This document shows, piece by piece, positions 1 to 5,484 of a stretch of 8,958 nt of DNA. This stretch comes from IH12 sp041987265. GTDB lineage: Bacteria; Pseudomonadota; Alphaproteobacteria; Caulobacterales; Hyphomonadaceae. The notes under the pieces are model-generated. The model did not search any database, was not told where the DNA came from, and saw nothing but the letters and a program-made list of their open reading frames with translations. Numbering within the stretch: the first letter of the stretch is position 1; every line of letters begins with the position of its first letter. The position numbers were made by a program, and so were the translations under genes. The stretch covers positions 1-8,958 of the forward strand of contig JBHIWT010000147.1 of the NCBI GenBank assembly GCA_041987265.1, given 5' to 3'.

Positions 1-86
1 AGGTGGCCCAAAGGGCCGGAGGGGGATCGACACACGGCCACCCCCGGAACAACCCTTCATTCACCCCCATCCCCCAAACTCCCCGG

Positions 87-356
87 ATGCCCGGCGACGC
101 AAACAACTTCGTCTACATCCTCGGCGCGCTCACCGCGTCCGGCCCCGTCACCTATGTCGGCTGGACCAACGACCTCGACGCGCGCCTCGCCCGGCACAAT
201 TCCGGAACCGGCGCCAAGTCCACCCGCGGCAAGGTCTGGATGCTGCTCTACGCCGAACGCTGCGCCTCGAAATCCGAAGCCATGAGTCGCGAACAACACC
301 TCAAGCGCGACAAGGCTCTCCGCGCCCGCCTGCGCGAAACCTGCCTCGCCGCCTGA
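87..356 (+). CDS. GIY-YIG nuclease-domain protein (YhbQ/UPF0213-like)
   Basis: Small 89-aa protein made almost entirely of one GIY-YIG fold. Visible motif elements are Val9-Tyr10-Ile11 (GIY strand), Tyr23-Val24-Gly25 (YIG strand), Arg33 in the following helix with His37-Asn38, the stretch Lys44-Ser45-Thr46-Arg47 typical of YhbQ-like proteins, and Glu69 in the position of the metal-binding glutamate. These are the catalytic-type residues of the fold, so the protein may be active on DNA, but the cellular role of the subfamily is poorly defined. The frame is open upstream to a GTG at 3. I chose ATG 87 because the domain starts eight residues after it and the preceding 28 codons are low-complexity. 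No Shine-Dalgarno sequence is evident. Family assignment is firm; function and substrate are not. Confidence 0.88.
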   Translation: MPGDANNFVYILGALTASGPVTYVGWTNDLDARLARHNSGTGAKSTRGKVWMLLYAERCASKSEAMSREQHLKRDKALRARLRETCLAA

Positions 357-462
357 ACGCCCGCTTCCCGCTCATACCGCCGAAAGCGCAGATCCAGCCA
401 CAACAAGAGCCGGCCAACCCGCCTCCGTCCGTTGACCGACCCGCGCAACAACCAGCCCACCC

Positions 463-562
463 CTGGACCCCAGCCTGCGCTGGGGACGCGTGACTAATGT
501 CACGCTTCCAGAAACCGATAGCGTCTCGAAGAGACGCGTCCCCAGCGCAGGCTGGGGTCCAG
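463..562. repeat. Nested palindromic REP/BIME-like element
   Basis: Two perfect 29-bp arms (463-491 and 534-562) are exact reverse complements across a 42-bp centre. Each arm contains its own hairpin: 468-474 pairs with 479-485 (CCCCAGC/GCTGGGG, 4-nt loop), and 540-546 pairs with 551-557. The centre carries two more perfect 7-bp hairpins that reach into the arms: 488-494 with 499-505 (loop TAAT) and 521-527 with 531-537 (loop GAA). The element can therefore form either one long stem or a row of four short hairpins. Paired, oppositely oriented short palindromes between genes are the hallmark of REP/BIME elements. That assignment is inferred; copy number in the genome is not visible here. Confidence 0.85.
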
Positions 563-570
563 CAAAACAC

Positions 571-599
571 ATAAGCCGGGCGTCAGCCCGCCCGCTTAT
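571..599. repeat. Hairpin next to the REP-like element
   Basis: ATAAGC (571-576) pairs with GCTTAT (594-599), and CGGGC (577-581) pairs with GCCCG (586-590) around a GTCA loop, leaving CCC (591-593) as a bulge. An alternative pairing gives a 9-bp stem with one bulged C. On the minus strand the stem is followed by a T-rich stretch (ATGTGTTTTG), so it could act as a terminator for leftward transcription, but no leftward gene is visible here. It may be part of the repeat cluster. Confidence 0.5.
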
Positions 600-689
600 C
601 CATCAAGAACCACACAAAGACCTCCACGTTCACTCGAACGCGCGAACCGGTTGTCCAACACCCCACACCCCGCACGCATACTCCCCTTC

Positions 690-1181
690 ATGGCCAACGC
701 CGCAGACACACCCATCAAACCCGACGCCCCGGCGCCTTCGCGCCTGCGGGCGCTGCTTGCATTGCTGTTCCAGCTCATCGCGCGCGCCGATCGCGCGGGC
801 GACATCTCCCGCCTCCTTGCGCAGGCCGACCAGCTTCTCGCAGCCTACCTGTTCGAAACACTGATCCGCATCACCGGCCGCGCCGACCTGCGCGCCACGC
901 ACACGCCAGCCATCCACTGGCGCGGCGCCACGCTGCGCTTTGCGCTGGTCCCCAAACCATTCGCCCTCCATCCGCTCCACGCCGTCATCGCGCACACGCG
1001 TCGCGCCCGCGCCATCGCGCGCACCCGCACAGCCATCGGCTGCCGTCATCGCCGCACCGGCAAACCAAGCCTGTTGCGTTTCACCAACCAGCGCCGCGCC
1101 CAGCGCGCCGTCGCCTCACGCCTCCGCACATGCACGGCGCCCGCATCCCACACGCCCCCACGCATCAGCGCACCACCCTAG
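690..1181 (+). CDS. Hypothetical protein, 163 aa, unrecognised
   Basis: I do not recognise a family. From ATG 690 the protein has a short polar, Pro/Ala-rich start, then a hydrophobic helical stretch (about residues 18-62, rich in Leu and Ala, likely amphipathic helices rather than a clean membrane span). A central part (about 63-115) has mixed composition including an HWRG segment. The C-terminus is strongly basic and Arg-rich, ending in Pro/Ser/Ala low complexity. The frame is also open from a TTG at 651; ATG 690 is preferred, though neither has a Shine-Dalgarno sequence. The residue pattern of the first two thirds looks like real protein. The basic tail is the sort of sequence GC-rich DNA yields by chance, so the true 3' end of coding meaning is uncertain. 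Confidence 0.55.
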   Translation: MANAADTPIKPDAPAPSRLRALLALLFQLIARADRAGDISRLLAQADQLLAAYLFETLIRITGRADLRATHTPAIHWRGATLRFALVPKPFALHPLHAVIAHTRRARAIARTRTAIGCRHRRTGKPSLLRFTNQRRAQRAVASRLRTCTAPASHTPPRISAPP

Positions 1182-1194
1182 ACACAACTTCTCC

Positions 1195-1234
1195 CGTCAT
1201 CCCGGACAAGCGGCGAATCCGCGCCGATCCGGGA
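1195..1234. repeat. REP-like palindrome in convergent gap
   Basis: TCCCGGA (1200-1206) pairs with TCCGGGA (1228-1234), and inside it GCGG (1210-1213) pairs with CCGC (1219-1222) around a CGAAT loop. The block is preceded by CGTCA. A 'GTCATCCCGGA ... TCCGGGA' palindrome between genes is a form I know as a dispersed repeat in several alphaproteobacteria. It lies between the 3' ends of the hypothetical gene and the acylase gene, a usual place for such repeats. It could also serve as a bidirectional terminator, although no T-run follows either side. The remaining gap to 1354 contains only a weak 5-bp hairpin (1302-1306 with 1321-1325). Confidence 0.6.
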
Positions 1235-1354
1235 CCCGGCAACGCCCTCGTTTCCCGGACCCGCTGCGCGCGCCCTCCGGCGACAATCCAGACATGCGGT
1301 CCGCCTGCTCAGCCGCGCGGAGGCGCCGGCGCACGCGTCGATGAAATCCGGCCG

Positions 1355-3688
1355 TCAGTTCGGCTGCGTATCGCTGCGCACCATCTTGCGGCTCACCGTG
1401 TTGGCCTCCACCGCCTCGTCCGCCCACAACAGATCATCCCAGCCCTTGCGCGCATACAACTCAAGCTGGTCGGTATGATGCGGCGAGGTGGAATCAGTGG
1501 ACTGCGAATAGGTCAGGATGCCTTCGCTCTTCGGCCCGTCATCGGTGAACTCGACCACATAGATCCAGCTCGCCCCATGCCGGATCGACGTCCAGCCCTT
1601 CTCCGGCTCCAGCGAATTTGTATGCACCGTGATGACGTTGAACACGCCGTGCGGCCCCGGCCCGCCATGCACCGGATACCGCTTGCCGTTGCGCGTCTCG
1701 GTCTGAAGATCGCCCAGCCGCGCATCCAGCGGAATGTTCAGCTCCTTAAGCCGCGCAACCGCCGTCTCCAGCGCCGCCAGCACTTCCGGGTCATCGATGT
1801 CCAGCGTGTTGGGCGTGTGCACCGGATCGTTGACGTCGAACGGAACCTTGAACCTGATCCCGTCAGCCTCGGCGAACATCTGGAACAGGTGGGCGCCCCG
1901 GCTGTCCAGGTTCACCTTCAGGTCCCACTCGCCCAGCACCCGGCACGCCTCGCGCAGGTGCTTCTTGCCCTTGTCCTTGATGGCGATCTCGCACAGGTCC
2001 ATCAAATCGTCGCGCACCAGTTCGGCGCCATAATGCCGGTCCGAATACATCACCTGCTGCATCGATTTCAGATCGAACATCGGCGGCCCGAACCCGTCCG
2101 ATCCCGCGATCCGCCGCTCCACCTGCTCATGCGCCGAACGCGTCCGCTTGGACCGCTCGGTCTCCTCATCGCCGAACACCGGCGAAAAGCCGGTGATCGG
2201 TTCGTACATGTTGGTCAGCCAGTAACTGTCGTTCGACTGCAGCACATAATCGGTGCGGAACTGGTGCGGCGTCTTCCCGGCGCCGGCGACGCCAGCCTGC
2301 GAGGAATCCTCATCCGTCGCCCAGTCGCATTCCGCGCGCGAGCCATCCAGCACGGCGACGCGATCCTCTTCCCACATCTCCTTCGCGAGTTTCGACTTTG
2401 TGCACTTCGCCGCCAGTTCGCGCGACACGTTGGGGATCATTCCCAGATCGCCGTAAAGCGTCTCGCCCGTAGAATCGACCGCGGTGGAATTGAACCGGAA
2501 CGACTGATACTTCGCCAGCGCCGCCTTCATCTCGCGAACCGTCTCGGCCCGCCACACCGCGATATACTGGTCCGGATCGCGCAGGCCGACCTCGACATCG
2601 CGTACGGCGAACGCGCGCTCCTTGGTCCACGCCATCGACTCCGTCTCGATCACCTTGCCCCACCGTGTCGAATACAGCGTGCGCGTCTCGCGCGCCTGCG
2701 CACCATCGCGCAGCACCGACACGCTCACCTCTTCTCGCTCCATCGGAACCCACGCGCCCTCATACAGATACTGCGTCGGATCAGCCGGGTTCAGCGTCAG
2801 CTCGTAATAACCCGTCCGCCGCGCCGTCGAGACCGTGTTGCTCCACGCCAGCTTGTCGGTGTGACCGATCCGGATCATCGGCATGCCGATATAGCTGATG
2901 CCGACGATGTTGATGTCGCCCGGGATGATGAAATGCGTCCGGTAGAACCGGTTCGGCCCGTCCCAGTGATAGTGCGGATTGCCCAGCAGGACGCCGCGCC
3001 CGCTCTTGGCCATGTCGCGCCCGATCGCATACGCGTTCGATCCGACCCCGACCTCGTCCATCACGATGTCAGCCGGCAGCGCCGCCTGCTGCGTCCCATC
3101 CGGCGGAGACGCCAGCGTCGTCGGCGCGAACTGCCAGTCCACGGTCTGGCCGACATACATGTGCCGCCAGAAATCTACCGCCGTGATCTCGCGCACCCAG
3201 TCCGCGCCCTTGCACCGCGGATCGGAAATGTTCTCGACCCCGACCTCGCGCAGATACTTGTTGATCCCGGCGGCGTATCCCTTCGCCATCGCCTTGGCCT
3301 CATCGCTCGGCGTATCGGGCGATCCCTCCGGCCCGTTCAGCAGCGCTTCGACGCGACCCGATGCGATCATCCGCTGGTGATAGAAATCGCTCTGCAGGTT
3401 GTCGCCGTCTTCTCCCGGACCCAGATACTTCGAGCGCTCCCCCGAAACCGTCATGTACCGGTCAATGATCTCGCAGATATTGTCCTGCGCCGACGCATAG
3501 CCGTAGCCGAAACCGATCCCGCCCATGTCGTCGGCCTTGATGTGCGGAACGCCATAGGCCGTACGGCGAATCTCGGCGGTGAAGTCCGGCTCGACGGTCA
3601 GCCCGTTTTCCGGCTCAGGCCCCGCCCCGCTGGCGCACGCCGCCAGTCCCACAACCAAACTCGCCAGAATGCTCCGCCGCACCCACAT
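1355..3688 (-). CDS. Penicillin acylase-family lipoprotein (AHL/aculeacin acylase type)
   Basis: A 777-aa N-terminal nucleophile hydrolase of the peptidase S45 family, expected to cleave an amide bond of an acylated substrate. Start: ATG at 3688 (minus) has AGGGAGA a few bases upstream and opens a signal peptide ending in lipobox Leu-Ala-Ala-Cys18, so it is a predicted lipoprotein; the frame remains open 56 codons further upstream without such support. The expected autocleavage point is Gly216-Ser217, giving an alpha chain of about 200 residues and a beta chain of about 560. Counting Ser217 as beta-1, His239 falls at beta-23 and Val286 at beta-70, as in PvdQ; Asn486 in the SNDSYW stretch is one residue from beta-269. 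The C-terminal part has PVHGGPGPHGVFN and LTYSQSTDSTSPH, resembling AHL and aculeacin A acylases. The substrate cannot be told from sequence: quorum signals, lipopeptides and beta-lactam side chains are all possible. No luxI/luxR-type gene is in the window. Confidence 0.93.
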   Translation of the reverse strand: MWVRRSILASLVVGLAACASGAGPEPENGLTVEPDFTAEIRRTAYGVPHIKADDMGGIGFGYGYASAQDNICEIIDRYMTVSGERSKYLGPGEDGDNLQSDFYHQRMIASGRVEALLNGPEGSPDTPSDEAKAMAKGYAAGINKYLREVGVENISDPRCKGADWVREITAVDFWRHMYVGQTVDWQFAPTTLASPPDGTQQAALPADIVMDEVGVGSNAYAIGRDMAKSGRGVLLGNPHYHWDGPNRFYRTHFIIPGDINIVGISYIGMPMIRIGHTDKLAWSNTVSTARRTGYYELTLNPADPTQYLYEGAWVPMEREEVSVSVLRDGAQARETRTLYSTRWGKVIETESMAWTKERAFAVRDVEVGLRDPDQYIAVWRAETVREMKAALAKYQSFRFNSTAVDSTGETLYGDLGMIPNVSRELAAKCTKSKLAKEMWEEDRVAVLDGSRAECDWATDEDSSQAGVAGAGKTPHQFRTDYVLQSNDSYWLTNMYEPITGFSPVFGDEETERSKRTRSAHEQVERRIAGSDGFGPPMFDLKSMQQVMYSDRHYGAELVRDDLMDLCEIAIKDKGKKHLREACRVLGEWDLKVNLDSRGAHLFQMFAEADGIRFKVPFDVNDPVHTPNTLDIDDPEVLAALETAVARLKELNIPLDARLGDLQTETRNGKRYPVHGGPGPHGVFNVITVHTNSLEPEKGWTSIRHGASWIYVVEFTDDGPKSEGILTYSQSTDSTSPHHTDQLELYARKGWDDLLWADEAVEANTVSRKMVRSDTQPN

Positions 3689-3781
3689 GCCGCTCTCCCT
3701 TGTTCGTTTGAGGCGACCGTAACACGCCATCGGCCGGTCGTCGCCCGCAGCCCTTCCCCTTTCAATCCGGGTCCCGCGCAC

Positions 3782-3787
3782 TATGAT
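3782..3787 (+). promoter_or_regulatory. Possible -10 element for the M48 protease gene
   Basis: TATGAT lies about 60 bases before the protease ATG, within the 156-bp gap between the divergent acylase and protease genes. The matching -35 position (CTTTCA, 3759-3764, 17-bp spacer) is a poor match, so this is a weak call. No convincing promoter for the leftward acylase gene was found in the same gap. Confidence 0.25.
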
Positions 3788-3844
3788 CGCGCACCAGTTG
3801 AGCAGTCGAAACCGGCGCCAGACCGCCGGAGGAGGGTTTCGCCC

Positions 3845-5311
3845 ATGAACGTCCACAACAAGCAGAAACCAGTGCGCACCATCCTCGCCGCGCTCGCCCT
3901 CGGCGCCGCAACCGCCTGCGCCAGCGTCAACTCAACGCCCGACGCACCGGAAATCCTGCCGTCCGAACGCCAGCAGGCGGCGCAGATGCATCCGCAGATC
4001 CTCGCGGAATTCGGCGGCGAATACCAAAGCCCCGCCTCCGCATACGTCACCCGCATCGGCGAACAGACCGCCATCGCGGCCGGCGTCCCCGGCCAGTGCA
4101 CCTTCACCGTCATCAACACCGACGTCATCAACGCCTTCGCCGTGCCGGGCTGCTACATCTACATCACCCGCGGCCTCCTCGCCGTGATGAATTCCGAAGA
4201 CGAACTCGCCTCCGTGCTCGGCCACGAAGTCGGCCACGTCGTCGCCGACCATTCCGACCGCCGCCAGAACCGCGGCACGCTCGCAGGGCTCGGCGCCGTT
4301 CTCGTCGGCGTCCTCTCCGGCTCCGGCGAACTCATGAACGCCGCATCCCAGGCGGCGCAGGTCTGGACGCTCGGCTATTCACGCGATCAGGAATACGAAA
4401 GCGACGATCTCGGCATCCGCTACATGCTGGCCAACGGCTATAACCCTTACGCCGCCGCCGACATGCTCGGTGCGCTCGGCGCCGCCTCCTCGCTCGACGC
4501 CCTGACCAAAGGCCGCGACGATTCAGAATCCATCCCCGAATGGTCGCGCACCCACCCGCTCTCGGAAAACCGGGTCCAGCGCGCCCTCGCCAACGCCAAC
4601 GCTTCGGGCGTTGCCCCCAACGCCATCGCGGAAAAGGTCTCTCCGTTTCTCACCGCCACCAACAACATGATCTACGGCGACGACCCGGAACAGGGCTTCA
4701 TCCTCGGCCGCACCTTCGCCCACCCCACGCTCAAGCTCGCCTTCGAGGCGCCGGAAGGCTTCTCCCTCACCAACTCGCCGCAGGCCGTGTTGATCTCCGG
4801 CCCCAACAACCAGCGCGCCCTGTTCGCTGGCGGCCGGCTCGAAGGCGGCATCAGCCAGTACACCCAGGCCGTCCTGCAAAACTTCCTCGGCGAGACACAG
4901 GCCCAGGTCGGCCAGTTGCAGACCACCAACATCCACGGCTTCGAAACCGCGCGCCTCCCCGCCCGCGTCCAGAACTCCCAGGGCCAGCTCGTCGACGTCG
5001 CCGTTACCGCCTATCGCTTCCGCGCCGATTCGGCCTTCCACTTCATCACATTGGCGCCGGCGAATGGCGGCCAGGACCTCGCGCCGCTGCTGTCGTCGTT
5101 CCGCGCCCTGTCAGACAGCGAAGCGGCCGCCCTCAAGCCGCGCCGCCTGCAAATCGTCACGGTCGGACGAAACGACACGATCGCTTCGCTCTCGCGGCGC
5201 ATGGCCTTCGAGCAATACCAGGAAGAACGCTTCCGCGTGCTCAACGGTCTTGGCGCCAACGATCAGCTTCAGCAGGGCCAGCAGGTCAAGATCGTCGTCT
5301 TCGACTCCTGA
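3845..5311 (+). CDS. M48-family zinc metalloprotease lipoprotein with LysM-like C-terminus
   Basis: A 488-aa predicted periplasmic peptidase. ATG 3845 is preceded by the strong ribosome binding site GGAGGAGGG at 3828-3836. The frame is open far upstream only because it runs antisense through the acylase gene. The signal peptide ends near Ala-Thr-Ala-Cys25, a slightly atypical lipobox. The catalytic domain covers about residues 45-250: zinc site His127-Glu128-Val-Gly-His131, third ligand probably Glu183 in the EYESDD motif, and a late THPLSENR segment common in M48 proteins. Residues about 270-420 form an unassigned beta-rich domain. Residues about 434-486 resemble a LysM-type module (IVTVGRNDTIASL ... 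VLNGL ... GQQVKIVV). M48 lipoproteins such as BepA take part in outer-membrane protein quality control, but BepA has TPR repeats that are not seen here, so the role is only an analogy. Confidence 0.93.
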   Translation: MNVHNKQKPVRTILAALALGAATACASVNSTPDAPEILPSERQQAAQMHPQILAEFGGEYQSPASAYVTRIGEQTAIAAGVPGQCTFTVINTDVINAFAVPGCYIYITRGLLAVMNSEDELASVLGHEVGHVVADHSDRRQNRGTLAGLGAVLVGVLSGSGELMNAASQAAQVWTLGYSRDQEYESDDLGIRYMLANGYNPYAAADMLGALGAASSLDALTKGRDDSESIPEWSRTHPLSENRVQRALANANASGVAPNAIAEKVSPFLTATNNMIYGDDPEQGFILGRTFAHPTLKLAFEAPEGFSLTNSPQAVLISGPNNQRALFAGGRLEGGISQYTQAVLQNFLGETQAQVGQLQTTNIHGFETARLPARVQNSQGQLVDVAVTAYRFRADSAFHFITLAPANGGQDLAPLLSSFRALSDSEAAALKPRRLQIVTVGRNDTIASLSRRMAFEQYQEERFRVLNGLGANDQLQQGQQVKIVVFDS

Positions 5312-5366
5312 CCGCCCACCGCGGCGCCGCAACACCGGCCCGGATATCGCAACGTCAGACGATCCT

Positions 5367-5391
5367 GCGCGCGCAAACGTGTTCTGCGCGC
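5367..5391 (+). terminator. Possible weak hairpin downstream of the protease gene
   Basis: GCGCGC at 5369-5374 can pair with GCGCGC at 5386-5391 around an 11-nt loop, 58 bases past the protease stop. There is no T-run after it. It could reduce read-through into the next gene, but the support is only the self-complementary GC tracts, which are common in such DNA. Confidence 0.2.
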
Positions 5392-5403
5392 CCGTCAGAT
5401 CGT

Positions 5404-5432
5404 TTGACACTGCCGGAGCCACGCCAAATACT
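5404..5432 (+). promoter_or_regulatory. Sigma-70-type promoter for the copper/heme lipoprotein gene
   Basis: A perfect TTGACA (5404-5409) is followed after exactly 17 bases by AATACT (5427-5432), which matches four of six positions of the -10 consensus. A transcript would start near 5439 and leave a leader of about 45 bases before ATG 5485. This suggests the gene is transcribed independently of the upstream protease gene. Confidence 0.55.
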
Positions 5433-5484
5433 GCAGCAACATGATTTGCGGCCTCCGCAACAATAGACGATTGGAAACGCCTGC

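Larger units (their letters stand above)
357..689. other. 333-bp non-coding gap with structured repeats
   Basis: I see no convincing gene here. Open frames in this stretch have no recognisable protein character and cross the palindromes. The gap holds the nested inverted repeat at 463-562 and the hairpin at 571-599. The flanks, 357-462 and 600-689, show nothing I can assign; no clear promoter or ribosome binding site precedes the gene at 690. Confidence 0.6.

Noticed and set aside
1..86. A longer N-terminus of the GIY-YIG protein starting at GTG 3.
   Set aside because: The extra 28 residues are low-complexity and precede a complete domain that begins right after ATG 87; other members of the subfamily are about 90 residues.
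463..562. Inverted terminal repeats of a small transposon (MITE).
   Set aside because: The arms enclose only 42 bases, no flanking target-site duplication is apparent, and each arm is itself a hairpin, which fits a REP/BIME pair better.
490..864. A 124-codon plus-strand frame starting inside the palindrome.
   Set aside because: Its sequence is Pro/Ser/Thr/Arg low complexity, it starts within the inverted repeat, and it overlaps the more protein-like frame at 690-1181.
1130..3844. A stop-free plus-strand frame of 905 codons running antisense through the acylase gene and fused in frame to the M48 protease.
   Set aside because: The minus strand encodes a clear acylase with catalytic residues, lipobox and ribosome binding site, while the plus frame is Arg/His/Pro/Leu-rich with no domain. 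The protease has its own strong ribosome binding site at 3828. Long antisense frames are expected in GC-rich coding DNA.
4540..5466. A 308-codon plus-strand frame overlapping the 3' part of the protease gene.
   Set aside because: Arg/Pro-rich out-of-frame translation of the protease; it crosses the gap and promoter region without any domain.
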